Both the position numbers and the translations under genes were made by a program. From Geotalea toluenoxydans JCM 15764 (lineage in GTDB: Bacteria; Desulfobacterota; Desulfuromonadia; Geobacterales; Geobacteraceae), in contig NZ_BBCJ01000005.1 of assembly GCF_001311985.1 (NCBI RefSeq), positions 62,001 to 126,000 of the forward strand: a stretch of DNA of 64,000 nucleotides, read 5' to 3'. The notes below the pieces were generated by a model that was not told where the DNA came from, did no database searches, and saw only the letters and a list, made by a program, of their open reading frames with translations. Below are positions 9,698 through 22,084 of the stretch, in pieces. The stretch's first letter is position 1, and the number at the start of each line of letters is the position of its first letter.

Positions 9698-10663
9698 CTA
9701 GGCGATTCCTGACTTCAGCAGGTCATGAAGATGAATGATCCCCACCGGGACCGAGCTCCTATCCTCAAAGACAAAAAGTGAGGTAATGGAGAACTGCTCC
9801 ATCTGTTGGAGCGCCTTGGCGGCCATTTCCGTGCGCCTGATACGCTTGGGACTCATGGACATGAGGTCGTCCACGGGAAGGTTAATGATATCCAATCCCT
9901 TTTCCAGGGCACGCCGCAGATCTCCGTCGGTAATGACGCCGGCCATTGCTCCGGTCTCGTCGACAACGCCTGTAATGCCAAGGCCTTTCGACGTAATGAC
10001 GAACAATGCCTCCCGCATCAGCGTTCCCACCTTCACCAGTGGGACTTCATTTCCCTGGTGCATGACGTCTTCCACCTTGAGGATCAGCTTTTTCCCCAAC
10101 GCGCCGCCCGGATGGAAAAGGGCAAAATCCTCCGCTTTGAAGCCACGCTCAAGAAGAAGGGCCACGGCAAGGGCATCCCCCATGGCCAGGGTAGCAGTTG
10201 TGGAAGCGGTAGGCGCCAATCCCAGCGGGCAGGCTTCCTCTTTGACAGAGATATCGAGAAAAACATCCCCCGACTTGGCCAGTGTTGACGACGGGTTACC
10301 GGTCATGGCCACGATATCTGCACCGAGCCGCTTGATGATCGGCAGGATGCGCACAACCTCTTCCGTCTCGCCACTGTTTGAAATGGCTATGACCACATCC
10401 CCTTTGATGATCATGCCCAGGTCACCGTGAATCCCCTCTGCCGGATGAAGAAAAAAAGCGGGGGTACCGGTGGAAGCCAGGGTGGACGCGATCTTCTGGC
10501 CGATTAGTCCAGACTTGCCCATACCGGTAACGACAACCCGGCCGCGGGAAGAGAGAATCAGCCTTATCGCCTTTTCAAAATCGCCATTGACGCCTTCAGC
10601 CAGAGCGAGCAGGGCCTCAGCCTCAATCCGAAATACATTTTTTGCTGCTTCCAAAATACTCAT
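9698..10663 (-). CDS. kdsD: Arabinose-5-phosphate isomerase KdsD (KpsF/GutQ type)
   Basis: Converts ribulose-5-phosphate to arabinose-5-phosphate, the first committed step to KDO. About 321 residues: an N-terminal SIS domain (VVVTGMGKSGLIGQK, then ISNSGETEEVV) and a C-terminal pair of CBS domains from about 200 (VEDVMHQGNEVPLV and DDLMSMSPKRI). I chose ATG 10661-10663 (MSILEAAKNVF), which matches the family start. An upstream in-frame ATG at 10711 would run into kdsA. The kdsA stop lies 31 bp upstream. The gene is intact. Confidence 0.93.
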   Translation of the reverse strand: MSILEAAKNVFRIEAEALLALAEGVNGDFEKAIRLILSSRGRVVVTGMGKSGLIGQKIASTLASTGTPAFFLHPAEGIHGDLGMIIKGDVVIAISNSGETEEVVRILPIIKRLGADIVAMTGNPSSTLAKSGDVFLDISVKEEACPLGLAPTASTTATLAMGDALAVALLLERGFKAEDFALFHPGGALGKKLILKVEDVMHQGNEVPLVKVGTLMREALFVITSKGLGITGVVDETGAMAGVITDGDLRRALEKGLDIINLPVDDLMSMSPKRIRRTEMAAKALQQMEQFSITSLFVFEDRSSVPVGIIHLHDLLKSGIA

Positions 10664-10694
10664 ATTTTTCTCAAGCCCGAAATGGTTACAGCCC

Positions 10695-11511
<817 letters not shown>

Positions 11512-11552
11512 TTCGCTTCCTTTGGGGCACCGATTTCGCACCCTTGTGTCTT

Positions 11553-13157
11553 TTACGCTTTTTTGTTCTGCAGCGCAGCGGCAATGAACGCCTTGAAAAG
11601 AGGATGCGGATTGAGCGGCTTTGATTTGAATTCAGGGTGGAACTGGCAGCCCACAAACCACGGATGGTCTGTTATTTCGACAATTTCAACAAGATCCCCT
11701 TCCTTGTAAACACCAGAAAGGACCAGCCCGTTTTCCACAAGTATGGTGCGGTTCTTGTTATTGAACTCGTAGCGGTGACGGTGGCGCTCGGATATCTCCA
11801 GCGTCCCGTACGCCTTCTGGGCAAAGCTCCCTTTGGTCAAGGTGCAGGGGTAGGCCCCCAGGCGCATGGTTCCCCCCTTGCGGATGACGCCTTTCTGTTC
11901 TTCCATGAGATGGATGACCGGATTCAGGCAGTCTGGCTTGAATTCACTGGAGAATGCATCCTCAAGGCCGCAGACATTGCGGGCATATTCCACCACCGCC
12001 ATCTGCATGCCAAGACAAATGCCGAAAAACGGGATTTTTCGCGTCCTGGCAAACTCGATTGCCTTTATTTTCCCTTCGGTACCCCGTTCACCAAAGCCAC
12101 CCGGCACCAGAATACCGTCCACATCCTCAAGAAGGCCATCTATGCCCTCCTGCTCTATCTTTTCCGAGTCCAGATAAGTCAGGTGTACCCGACAATCATT
12201 TGCAATGCCGCCGTGGGTAAGGGCTTCGGACAGCGATTTGTACGATTCCGTCAGGTTGACGTACTTGCCGACGATGGCAATACGTACCTTGCCGTGACTT
12301 GGATTCATCAGCTTTTCCACGACCTGCTGCCATGGGGCAAGGTCCGGGGCCTTGGTCCAGATATTAAGCTTTTCCACCACCTGCTCGTCCAGACCTTCCC
12401 GGTGAAGAGCCAATGGAACGGCATAGATATGCTCAGCGTCCTGGGAGGTTATGACCGCTTTTTCTTCCACGTTGCAGAAGAGGGCAATCTTTGCCTTCAT
12501 GTCCCGGGGGAGGTCCTGCTCACATCGGCAAATGAGAATATCAGGCTGAATGCCGATCTCCCGCAACTCTTTCACCGAATGCTGAGTGGGTTTGGTCTTC
12601 AATTCGTCGGCAGTCTTGATGAACGGGACCAGCGTAACATGAAGATAAAGGACGTTGGCCGCGCCACGGTCAGCCTTGAACTGGCGGATAGCCTCAAGGA
12701 AAGGGAGCGATTCTATGTCGCCTACCGTTCCGCCGATCTCGATAATGGCAATGTCCGACCCTTTGGCGTTATCGATGATCTTCGATTTTATTTCGTCGGT
12801 TATATGGGGAATAACCTGGACCGTGCCCCCCAGATAGTCACCCCGCCGTTCCTTCTCAATTACCGAAAAATAAACCTGTCCGGTCGTAAAGTTGCTTTTC
12901 TTCGACAGGCGGGCAGAGGTGTAACGCTCGTAATGCCCCAGGTCAAGGTCGGTTTCGGCGCCGTCATCGGTAACAAATACTTCGCCATGCTGGAATGGTG
13001 ACATGGTTCCCGGATCCACATTTATATATGGATCCAGCTTCTGATGGGTTACCCTGAGGCCTCTGGACTCCAGCAGAGCACCCAAAGAAGCGGCGGCGAG
13101 TCCCTTGCCGATGGAGGACACAACGCCGCCGGTTACAAAAATAAATTTGGTTTTCAT
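11553..13157 (-). CDS. pyrG: CTP synthase (glutamine hydrolysing)
   Basis: Intact 534-residue enzyme that aminates UTP to CTP. The N-terminal synthetase domain opens with [19 protein letters not shown], whose P-loop binds ATP. The C-terminal class I glutamine amidotransferase domain has GGFGERG and the nucleophilic cysteine in [11 protein letters not shown], with HPEFKSKP near the end. A CAGGAG ribosome-binding site lies upstream of the ATG. It lies between kdsB (34 bp upstream) and kdsA. CTP is the co-substrate of KdsB, which explains its place in a KDO cluster. It is one of few long genes here with no frameshift. Confidence 0.97.
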   Translation of the reverse strand: MKTKFIFVTGGVVSSIGKGLAAASLGALLESRGLRVTHQKLDPYINVDPGTMSPFQHGEVFVTDDGAETDLDLGHYERYTSARLSKKSNFTTGQVYFSVIEKERRGDYLGGTVQVIPHITDEIKSKIIDNAKGSDIAIIEIGGTVGDIESLPFLEAIRQFKADRGAANVLYLHVTLVPFIKTADELKTKPTQHSVKELREIGIQPDILICRCEQDLPRDMKAKIALFCNVEEKAVITSQDAEHIYAVPLALHREGLDEQVVEKLNIWTKAPDLAPWQQVVEKLMNPSHGKVRIAIVGKYVNLTESYKSLSEALTHGGIANDCRVHLTYLDSEKIEQEGIDGLLEDVDGILVPGGFGERGTEGKIKAIEFARTRKIPFFGICLGMQMAVVEYARNVCGLEDAFSSEFKPDCLNPVIHLMEEQKGVIRKGGTMRLGAYPCTLTKGSFAQKAYGTLEISERHRHRYEFNNKNRTILVENGLVLSGVYKEGDLVEIVEITDHPWFVGCQFHPEFKSKPLNPHPLFKAFIAAALQNKKA

Positions 13158-13191
13158 CGCAGTAACTCCTGTAATATCTATGGGGAAAAGC

Positions 13192-13953
13192 TTATCCCCG
13201 GTCCTTCAACCGTTCCAGCACCTTGTCCAGGTCACCAGGTGTATCGACACCGATCGATTCAAAATCGGTCTCGACCACCTTGATGCGATAACCATTCTCC
13301 AGGACCCTGAGCTGTTCCAGTTTTTCCGCCATCTCAAGATACGTGGGTGACATCTGGGCGAACTGAAGAAGGAACTCGCGCCTGTAGACGTACAGCCCCA
13401 CATGTTTGAAGCAGAGCAGCTTACGTGAAGAGAATGCCTCGTCCTTCAGATCATTCCACTTGTCGCGAAAGTTCGGCAGCGGCGAACGGGAAAAATAGAG
13501 AGCATACCCCTCCCAGTCGGTTACAACCTTGACCACGTTGGGACTGAGAAAGTCATGCAGGCTCTTGATGCGTGTCTTCAGTGTTCCCATGAGCAGGGAA
13601 GAGTCCTCAGCAAGGGGTTTGATCGCCTCATCGATCATTGCCGGATCTATGAGGGGTTCGTCTCCCTGTACATTGACGATAATGTCCGAATCGAGCCGGG
13701 CAGCCACCTCAGCCAGACGGTCGGTGCCGGTCTCATGGGACCTGGAGGTCATTTCCGCTCTGCCGCCGAAAGCACGAACAGCCGCAATGATACGCTCGTC
13801 GTCGGTGGCCACGACAACTTCCGAGACCAGCGATGCTTTCAGGGTACGTTCGTAAACATGCTGCACCATGGGCTTTCCCTGAATCTGAGCCAGGGCTTTC
13901 CCTTCGAAACGCGTCGAAGCATATCTTGCGGGGATAATTGCTGTTATCTTCAT
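13192..13953 (-). CDS. kdsB: CMP-KDO synthetase (3-deoxy-manno-octulosonate cytidylyltransferase)
   Basis: Activates KDO with CTP to CMP-KDO, the donor for KDO addition to lipid A. About 253 residues from ATG 13951-13953 ([21 protein letters not shown], the conserved nucleotide-binding start). A longer in-frame ATG at 14013 adds an unrelated leader and is rejected. Other motifs are [18 protein letters not shown] and [11 protein letters not shown]. It is the first gene of the KDO/pyrG group on this strand and is intact. About 100 bp separate it from the EAL/HDOD gene upstream. Confidence 0.95.
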   Translation of the reverse strand: MKITAIIPARYASTRFEGKALAQIQGKPMVQHVYERTLKASLVSEVVVATDDERIIAAVRAFGGRAEMTSRSHETGTDRLAEVAARLDSDIIVNVQGDEPLIDPAMIDEAIKPLAEDSSLLMGTLKTRIKSLHDFLSPNVVKVVTDWEGYALYFSRSPLPNFRDKWNDLKDEAFSSRKLLCFKHVGLYVYRREFLLQFAQMSPTYLEMAEKLEQLRVLENGYRIKVVETDFESIGVDTPGDLDKVLERLKDRG

Positions 13954-14054
13954 AGGATAGAGGGACCGTAACAAGAAAAAGTGGAATGTGTCCCTTCTCA
14001 TCGGGCGGGACAAAGTAAGTTACATCAAAAGAAAGGGTCGTGTCAAGGAGGGAA

Positions 14055-15292
14055 TTAGACCATGCCTGTCAAGCCATTGGTCCAGTTAATCGTCTCCAGT
14101 TGGGCTTCCAGAAGATGATCGGGTGTCAGTTTCGTCCGGTTCATCAGTTGCTCGCCATTTTGAAATCGGCCTGCTCAACCGTCTCCGTCAGTTGCAGAAA
14201 ATGGCCGAGAATCCCTTCCCGAGCCAGTAAAGCCCGGCGGATATCATCATCCAGATTGAGCTGCTGCACCATCTCTTCCATGGAAACCTCAAACAGGGAA
14301 TCAACCAGAGAAAGAACACCGGTCATGAAAGCACGATCCGAAAAATCAGTGTTAACGAGCATGGCTTGCTGTTTTTTGACCAGAAGTTCCATCAGTTTAC
14401 CCCTGCTTGCCGCAATTTCCAGAAGAGGGCTGAATACTCCCTGGTCGCTTTTGCTGGCATAAAGGGCCAGCATGATCCACCGTTTCAACTGCTGCAGCCC
14501 TAAAACCATAAGAGCGTGACGCAGGGTCTTGATCCTCTCTCTCAGGCCGATGGCCACCGAATTCACCAGCCGCAGCAGGTTGTAAGTAAGGTTCGGGTTT
14601 TCCTTGAAGGTTTCCTCGATCTCGCTCAACTCCGCCTCTCTCATCACCTTTTCCAGCAGTTTTGTCAGTGTCAGCTGGGCAATGTCCACCCGCTTCTGTT
14701 TCAAGACTACCGGATGGGCAAAGAAATAGCCCTGAAACAACTGAAAACCCTGGGCTGAGCAGAAAGCGTATTGTTCGGCTGTCTCCACCTTTTCCGCCAG
14801 CATGGTGAGGGGCCAGCGCTTCAACAGCTGCATCATTTCCGGAATTCTCTCAGGTGAGGTCTGGAGGATGTCCACTTTGATAATGTCGGTCAGCGTGTAA
14901 AGCTCTTCAAAGGCCGGATTGTATTCATGATCATCAAGAGCTATGGTAAAACCCTGCTTTTTGAGTTCCCTGCAGCGCTCGATCACTTGACTGTTTATTT
15001 CAATGGTCTCCAAGAGCTCAACCACCACCTGTTCCCGGGGCAAAAGTTCCAGGCTGTCGCTCATGAGCATCTCCAGGTCCACGTTGAAATACCCCTTGTG
15101 CCGACCAAGTACCTCGTTGGTGCCGAAGTCAGTGAGAGCATTGATTATGACACTGGCACTGGCCTGAAAGCTGTCGGTGATATTGGCAGAACAGAGACTT
15201 TCCGCCGAGCGGAAGAGAAGCTCGAAGCCGATTATCTTCTGGTTTATGTCCAGAATCGGTTGACGTCCTAGAAAGAATTTTTCCTGCCCCAC
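14055..15292 (-). CDS. EAL-like/HDOD signalling protein
   Basis: About 412 codons. The N-terminal half (1-200) has the fold signature of an EAL domain (FFLGRQPILDINQKIIGFELLFR) but a degenerate active site: the EAL triplet is ELL, and the usual DDFG-type motif reads LDDHEYN. It is probably not an active c-di-GMP phosphodiesterase. The C-terminal half is an HDOD domain (NLTYNLLRLVNS, LGLQQLKRWIMLALYA) of the YuxH-like architecture. One A is lost near 14160; restoring it gives DFKNGEQLMNRTKLTPDHLL and a stop at 14055 instead of an earlier one. It follows cheB and is the last gene of the chemotaxis cluster. Confidence 0.82.
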
Positions 15293-15346
15293 AATGTCTC
15301 CCTGAATGCTGGTTGCATCTCTCTGCTACGTCACTTTTGCAGCTTG

Positions 15347-16413
15347 CTAATCACACAGGCGTATAACTTCTCTTGCTATGCAATCCAGGGGCCGAACCAG
15401 ATCAACTCCCCCCAGTTTTATCGCTTCATTCGGCATACCGAACACCACCGAAGTCGCCTCATCTTGGGCGATGGTCTTTGCCCCCGCCTCTTTCATTTCC
15501 AGCATTCCCTTGGCGCCGTCGTCCCCCATGCCGGTCATTATAACCCCCACGGCATTTTTACCGGCATAGCGGGCTGCCGATCGAAAGAGCACGTCGACAG
15601 ACGGGCGATGCCTGGAGACAAGGGGCCCATCCTTAACCTCTACGTAATAGCGGGCGCCGCTTCTTTTCAACAGCAGGTGGTGATTGCCAGGGGCAATGAG
15701 AGCTCGCCCACGCACCACCGTATCGTTATTTTCCGCCTCCTTCACGGAAACCCGGCAAATTCCGTCCAACCTCTGGGAAAAAGCCCGCGTAAAACCCTCT
15801 GGCATGTGCTGCACGATGACTATTCCCGGGCTGTCCGCAGGCAGGACCTCCAGAAAAGCGCGCAATGCCTCGGTTCCCCCGGTGGAGGCTCCCACCACCA
15901 CAACTTTCTCCGTGGTCTGCATCATAGCCTTGGAACTCGGTTTTGCCATGATGACGTCAGCTGTCAGCTTCGGGGCAATGGCACGCGGCTTTGCCGCCAC
16001 CTTTCTTAATCTGGCCTGGCTGGCAGCCTTGACCACATCGCAGATCCTCATCCTGGATTCTTCCAGAAACTGCTTCGTTCCCATCCGCGGTTTCTGGATT
16101 ATTTCCACAGCTCCATATTCCAAAGCCTTCAAGCCGTCTCCGAGCCTAAATCCGTAAGGCTGGAACACATCACCACCGGAATCGGGTGCTGGCTCATGAT
16201 CTTGTGGAGAAATGTAATGCCGTCCATGCGAGGCATTTCCACATCAAGGGTTATGACGTCAGGCACCTCGTCTCTGATGCGGTCAGCGGCAATAAACGGG
16301 TCAGCTGCCGTGGCAATGACTTTGATCTGTGGGTCAGACTCGAGGATTTCCACCATCGTCTGCCGAACCACGGCAGAATCATCCACAACGAGCACGCGAA
16401 TTTTATTTTTCAT
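15347..16413 (-). CDS. cheB: Chemotaxis response regulator protein-glutamate methylesterase CheB
   Basis: About 355 codons: N-terminal receiver domain ([12 protein letters not shown], phospho-acceptor aspartate in [13 protein letters not shown]) and C-terminal methylesterase. The catalytic serine lies in [13 protein letters not shown], the histidine in [10 protein letters not shown], and the aspartate in [12 protein letters not shown]. CheB demethylates and deamidates MCPs and is activated by CheA. One T is lost near 16135; restoring it joins SETA to [12 protein letters not shown]. Start is taken as ATG 16411-16413; a GTG three codons upstream is possible. The gene begins 33 bp after cheR. 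Confidence 0.93.
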
Positions 16414-16446
16414 GGCCACCACGCTTTGAATTCGAGATTTTTCCTC

Positions 16447-17312
16447 TCATCTGAGTTTCCTGTAGACAGTCGGATGAACCGCCGTAAGTGGCACGTTTAA
16501 CCCATTGAGCGTTTCGGAATGCCCCATGAAAATATGCGACCCCTGAGCCATGTGCATGTAAAAGTGTTCAAGAGCCGCTCCTGGGTCTGACGATCGAAAT
16601 AAATAATGACATTTCTGCAAAAAATAATATCCAGCTGTTCCCGCATTCCGAAATCGCCATCCATGAAATTCAGCCTGCGAAAATGGACCTTGTCGCGCAG
16701 GGCAGGGATAATTCTCACTCGGGGATTGTTTTTGTCTTTGCCGCGCAGCAGGTACTTTTTCTTCAGGGCCATGGGGACAGGAATCACCCGCTCTTCCTCA
16801 TATATGGCCAGCTTGGCTTTCTCCAGGACCCGTGAGGAAATATCGGTAGCCAGAATTTCGAATCTGAACCCCGGACAGGCTTCACCAAACTCGGATAGCA
16901 CCATGGCCAGGGTATATGGCTCCTCTCCCGAGGAACAGCCGGCGCTCCAGACCATAAGCTTTTTCCCCCTGTGCTTGTTTTCCCATTCGGGGAGAACCTT
17001 GTTCAAAAGATAATCGAAGTGTTCCGGCTCGCGGAAAAAATCGGTCTTGTTGGTCGTCACCAGGTCGGTCATCTGGACCATCTCTTCGTTCATCCCTTCG
17101 CTACTGAAAAGATACTCGCAGTAGTCACTGAATGAAGATATATCCAGTGTACGCAGCCGTTTCTGCAGCCGCGCCTCAAGCATGGTTTTTTTTGCCGGCG
17201 GCATCTTTATGCCCAGCTCATCGTATATGAACTGGCTCAACCGGTTAAAATCCTTTGTCGACAAGGATTGACGTCCATTCAGAGCAGCGTCGGAAGCATG
17301 GTCCATTATCAC
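16447..17312 (-). CDS. cheR: MCP methyltransferase CheR
   Basis: SAM-dependent methyltransferase that methylates glutamates of chemoreceptors. About 288 codons: an N-terminal all-alpha domain (1-80, FNRLSQFIYDELGIKM) and a Rossmann domain with the SAM-binding VWSAGCSSGEEPYTLAM, ILATDIS and IIFCRNVIIYFD. One base is lost near 16572; restoring it gives LLEHFYMHMAQGSHIFMGHSE and moves the stop to 16447, producing the expected ending VYRKLR. Of the two possible starts, ATG at 17306 (MDHASD) is as good as 17312. It forms a pair with cheB. Confidence 0.92.
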
Positions 17313-17469
17313 CCCCCTGTGATACTCCTGCAGATTGCAGCAGACAGTTCTTTGGAGTACTTATCGGATCAAGGAAACTATTGTTTAAAGAAAACGCGCA
17401 TGGAAAAGGGCAGAGGTCCGGCTGACGCCAATGGACTTCTGCCCTTCAGATGCAAGAGATATGGATAGA

Positions 17470-19675
17470 TCAGTACTTTTCGAAATCCACGTCCATGTGG
17501 TCGACTCCGCTGTCCATATCCAGATCATGGCCTACGGCAGACTTGGACGGATGGCTGTTGGCCTTTTCGCCATTGCCCATGTGCTGAATCCTGATCCTTT
17601 GGGGTTGTTTGTCTTTCTGGTAAGCAGGCGCCCTGGCAGCGGCTTTTTTCCCCTGTTCGACGTTCTCAATTCGGAAAAAGGAGATCGAACATTGGAGCTG
17701 CTCTGCCTGGGAAGCCAATTCTTCGGCAGTGGAAGCCATTTCTTCGGAAGCCCCCGCATTCTGCTGGATGACCTGGTCCAGCTGCTGGATCGCCTTGTTG
17801 ATCTGCTCGGCCCCGGTGTCCTGCTCCCTGCTGGCGGCGCTGATTTCCTGCACCAGTTCGGCGGTTCGCTGGATATCCGGCACCATCTTCGTCAAAAGAT
17901 CCCCTGCCTTTACCGCCACCTCCACACTGGAGGCGGACAGATCGCTGATCTCTGCAGCCGCTTTCTGGCTCCGCTCGGCCAGTTTACGCACCTCGGAGGC
18001 CACCACCGCAAAACCCTTGCCGTGTTCTCCGGCACGGGCGGCCTCTATGGCCGCATTAAGCGCCAGAAGGTTCGTCTGGCGGGCAATCTCTTCGATGATG
18101 GAGATTTTTCCGGCAATGTCCTTCATGGCACGGACGGTTTCTTCCACTGCCTTGCCCCCTTCACGGGCGTCGCCGGCAGATTTCACAGCTATCTTTTCCG
18201 TCTGCAGGGCATTGTCGGCGTTCTGCCTGATGTTGGATGACATCTCTTCCATGCTGGATGATGCCTCTTCGGCAGCTGCCGCCTGCTCGCTCGCCCCCTG
18301 GGACATCTCTTCCGAGCCCGATGACATCTGTTGGCTACCTGAGGCCACATTATCGGCAGCGCTTTTCACCTCGGTGACAATTTCCGTCAACTTTTTAACC
18401 ATCAAGGCCAGGGCCTGCATCAGTCTATCGTTTGCCGAGCGTTCTTCCACCTTGACCAGCAGGTTACCCCCCGCAATCTCCTGGGCCAGCAGTGTCACAT
18501 TGTTCATTGCCTCTATCAGCTGATTGATGTTGTTCTTAATCTCGTTAAAATCCCCTTGATAGGCATCGGTAATCTGCGGGGGCACGTCCCCCTTGCTGAT
18601 ACGATTGACACAATCGGCGGTCATTTTGAATGGCGTTACAAAGGCATCCACCAGCCTGTTGATCCCGGTCAACAGGTCGGCCCATCCCCCCTGGTAACCG
18701 GAGGTGTCGCCGCGCCGATCCAGCTTTCCTTCCTGAATGGCTGTAATGAGGGTGACCGTTTCCTTGAGTATGCCCTTGATGGCAGCAACCATTGCCGTCA
18801 GGTTCTGACCCAGGAGGTCCTTGTCCGACCGGATTTTTATCTCGACGGACATATCCCCCGCTGCCACCCTTTCCGCAGCCAGCGCCGATTCACGCAGACT
18901 GTTGATCATGTTCTTCATGGCACTCAACAGCTGACCGGTCTCATCGCCGGACATAACCACGATATCCACCGACAGGTCTCCATCCGCCAGCTTATTGGCG
19001 ACATCAACCGCTTCCGAAATCGGTTTCTTGATGCTGCGTGTGATAAGTATGCTGATCAGGAATCCAACAGCTATGGCAATCAGGCTGACGATAAGCATCA
19101 TCACCACCGTCTTGTCCTGTTTCGCCATTACCAGTTTCTTCGCCCCTTCCATGCGTTTATTGGCCTCTTGGGCAAATTCAACGGCCGTCGCTCCATTTTA
19201 TGACTTTCATCCTTCACGTCGCCAATGGCCTTGTTGGCATCGGCAGTAGTCAAGATTTTCCCCTCTTTGATAAGGGAATAGACCTTGTTGTAACCGGCAG
19301 CGTATCCAGCCAGTTTATCCTTGATGATCTTTACCTGCTCCTTGTCCTGCGTAGTCACGGCTACCTTTTCAAGGGCGGCAATCCGCTCCTCGACCTTTTC
19401 CCGCTCCCCGTTCCACTTCTTGAAGTACTCATCCACCTTATCCATGGAAGCTATGTTGATGAATGTGTCCTTTTCATAACGCCGCAACCCGAGGATGTTG
19501 GCCCGGGCACGGGCAGAATGCTGGGCTATTACCGCATCGCCGTCCAGCATAGCCACTGTAGTACCCGATACGGCGTTTACCAATAGCCCACCAACCCTAC
19601 CAGAAGCAACATGACCAGCACCAGTCCAAAGCCCAGGCCCAGCCTCATTCCAATCTTCAAGTCCCAAACCTTCAT
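17470..19675 (-). CDS. Methyl-accepting chemotaxis protein (MCP 1 of cluster)
   Basis: Inner-membrane chemoreceptor, about 735 codons. TM1 is near residues 13-31; a helical sensor region (32-185) follows; TM2 ([22 protein letters not shown]) is near 200-222. Then come HAMP and a HAMP-like module containing [22 protein letters not shown]. The signalling hairpin has [19 protein letters not shown]. The C-terminus ends in the tail GHDLDM...DFEKY shared by all MCPs here. Start ATG 19673-19675 with a strong AGGAGG site. Two one-base losses: near 19590 (T, restoring GYLVNAVSG) and near 19188 (restoring [12 protein letters not shown]). It follows cheW1. Confidence 0.88.
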
Positions 19676-19712
19676 TGCTATCCTCCTGATTTGACTATTC
19701 AACCGGTAAAAG

Positions 19713-20222
19713 TCAGCCGTTGGAAACCTGTGAGATATCGTCATCAATGGCCTGCACCGCAGCCAGCTCTTCGCCGGAAAAAATCCTGTCGATATCCAGG
19801 ATCATAATGAATTGCTCATCTCTTTTGCCCATGCCGCGGATGAAATCGGTCCTCATCTTGGTGCCGATTCGCGGTGGCGGCTCGATCTGATCAGGCTCCA
19901 GATCCAGCACCTCCTGCACCGAATCAGCCATGGCACCGAGGATCGTGATCTCACCGTCCACATCCACCTCGACGATGATGATGCAGGTATTGACGGTATT
20001 CTCCGTGGCATTGATGCCGAATTTCAGCCGCATGTCCACCACCGGCACCACATTGCCGCGCAGGTTGATGACACCTCGCATGAATTCAGGGGTCTGGGGC
20101 ACCTTGGTAACCGTCGTGTAATCCAACACCTCCCGCACCTTGCCGATATCCAGGGCGAAAACTTCATCATCAAGGGTAAAAGTAAGATATTGTGTTGCAC
20201 CTTCAATCTGAGATCCTTCCAT
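19713..20222 (-). CDS. cheW: Chemotaxis coupling protein CheW (copy 1)
   Basis: CheW adapter linking chemoreceptors to CheA, 169 residues from ATG 20220-20222, preceded by a GGGGGAG site. Typical features are YLTFTLDDEVFALDIGKVREV at the start and MRGVINLRGNVVPVVDMRLKFG in the middle. A C-terminal extension of about 25 residues (ILDIDRIFSGEEL) is usual for this subfamily. It is nearly identical to the CheW at 22085 except at both ends, so the pair is a recent duplication or is kept alike by gene conversion. It lies between MCP 2 and MCP 1. The gene is intact. Confidence 0.94.
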   Translation of the reverse strand: MEGSQIEGATQYLTFTLDDEVFALDIGKVREVLDYTTVTKVPQTPEFMRGVINLRGNVVPVVDMRLKFGINATENTVNTCIIIVEVDVDGEITILGAMADSVQEVLDLEPDQIEPPPRIGTKMRTDFIRGMGKRDEQFIMILDIDRIFSGEELAAVQAIDDDISQVSNG

Positions 20223-20316
20223 AGACTCCCCCTTTTCGACAAATCTGTTCAAAACACATGATTACTTATCGTCAGACGCATGTTTTTCTTTAGATGGTTA
20301 ACTATTTAATAAAAAA

Positions 20317-20333
20317 GCCGCGCAAAGCGCGGC
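20317..20333 (-). terminator. Rho-independent terminator after MCP 2
   Basis: On the minus strand a perfect GC-rich stem (GCCGCGC / GCGCGGC, three-base loop) is followed by TTTTTT. It lies 24 bp past the stop of the MCP at 20357 and upstream of cheW1, so at least part of the transcription from MCP 2 should stop here. cheW1 then needs its own promoter or readthrough. Confidence 0.85.
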
Positions 20334-20356
20334 TTCGGTGACCACAACAGCGAGAT

Positions 20357-22043
20357 CTAAAACTTCTCGAACTCTTTATCAAAATGATCGACTCCGCCTG
20401 TCATATCCAGGTCATGACCAGCTGCAGTCTTGGCAGGATAGTCGTTCGCCTTTTCGGTACGGGCAATATGCTGTATCTTGACCTTGCGGGGCTGAACGGT
20501 TTTGGTTGGGGACGGGGCCTTCGCAGTATTCTTTCTCACCGATTCCCCGTCATCTATCCTGAAGAAGGAGATTGATGACTGGAGCTGTTCCGCCTGGGAA
20601 GCCAGCTCTTCGGCGGTGGAAGCCATTTCTTCGGAAGCCCCGGCATTCTGCTGGATGACCTGGTCCAGCTGCTGGATAGCCTTGTTGATCTGCTCGGCCC
20701 CGGTATCCTGCTCCCTGCTGGCGGCGCTGATTTCCTGCACCAGTTCGGCGGTTCGCTGGATATCCGGCACCATCTTCGTCAAAAGATCCCCTGCCTTTTC
20801 CGCCACCTCCACACTGGAGGCGGACAGTTCGCTTATCTCGGCAGCTGCTTTCTGGCTCCGTTCAGCCAGCTTGCGCACCTCGGAGGCCACGACAGCAAAA
20901 CCTTGCCGTGCTCTCCGGCACGGGCGGCCTCGATAGCTGCATTCAGCGCCAAGAGGTTGGTCTGGCGGGCGATCTCTTCGATGATGGATATTTTCCCGGC
21001 GATATCCTTCATGGCATGGACGGTCTCTTCAACTGCCTTGCCCCCTTCACGGGCGTCGCCGGCGGATTTCACCGCGATCTTTTCCGTCTGCAGGGCGTTG
21101 TCGGCATTCTGCCTGATGTTGGAGGACATCTCCTCCATGCTGGACGATGCCTCTTCGGCGGCTGCCGCCTGCTCGCTTGCCCCCTGGGACATTTCTTCCG
21201 AGCCCGATGACATCTGTTGGCTACCCGACGCCACATTGTCGGCTGCGGTCTTAACCTCGGCGACAATTTCCTTCAACCTCTCAACCATATTTTTCATTGC
21301 AGCAAGCAGAATACCGGTCTCATCCTGGCTGGTAGCATCTATTTCCACTGTCAGATCACCTTCTGCCAGACGGTTGGATACTCCAACTGCGTCATTGAGG
21401 GGTTTGGTGATGCTGCGGGTCATGAAGAAAGCGATGATGCAACCCAGCAGAATTGCGCCGGCCCCCATGGAAAGGAGGATGGTCGACACCTTTATGGCCT
21501 GATTGACCACTTCACGGGAGTTCCTGATGGCCTCATCGCTTTGAGCTTTTTGCAACTTTTCAACGAGCTCCACCAACGGCCCGCGTGCTTTATCCAGTTC
21601 ATCATTAATCTTGTTTCCTTCTGCCAGGCCACTGGCAATGAAAACATCCACCATCCGTTTTCCCAGTTGCAGGAAATCTTTCAGCCGGTTCTCAATCGCC
21701 TCAACATCCTTCAGGCTGGCCGTGTTGTTTTCCTTGCGAAACATCTCCTTGAATTTCTCCAGGTTTTCCATCACCTTCTTGGAGCTTTCTTCAGCTTCCT
21801 TGATACCTTCCCTGTCATGTGTCGCAGCAGCATCTGTTATTGCTTCGGCCATCGAGGTAATTTCTATATCTATCTCGTAGCAGTCATCAGGTAGGGAAGG
21901 GATTCCGCCGCTACCACATTGGCGTCATGGCGCACAGTGTTGAGCCTCAAGGCGGTAATGACAATGGCAATGACAAAAACTGCCAATATGATGCTGAAAC
22001 CCAAACCTAAGCGTGTACCGATTTTCAGATTGCTTAACTTCAT
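20357..22043 (-). CDS. Methyl-accepting chemotaxis protein (MCP 2)
   Basis: Chemoreceptor of about 562 codons from ATG 22041-22043 ([16 protein letters not shown]). TM1 is at about 15-35. A helical periplasmic sensor of about 150 residues follows, then TM2 ([20 protein letters not shown]) and HAMP. The signalling domain is almost identical to that of MCP 1, and the linker ends in the shared tail [20 protein letters not shown]. Two single-base losses: near 21880 (T, restoring LMTAYEIDIEI) and near 20905 (G, restoring [12 protein letters not shown]). It lacks the extra HAMP-like modules of MCP 1, 4 and 5. Neighbours are the two cheW genes. Confidence 0.88.
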
Positions 22044-22084
22044 TCCATACCCCCTTTTTCAGCCTCTCAATTCCGAGCAATAAC

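Noticed and set aside
11637-13001. Long plus-strand frame of 454 codons opposite pyrG
   Set aside because: It is a shadow of intact pyrG; it has no family motif and no ribosome-binding site. The same holds for the 522-codon frame at 33057-34625 opposite cheA and the 412-codon frame at 676-1914 opposite ptsI.
14055-15292. Active c-di-GMP phosphodiesterase
   Set aside because: The EAL triplet reads ELL and the metal-binding DD-type motif is altered, so catalysis is unlikely. I call it EAL-like.
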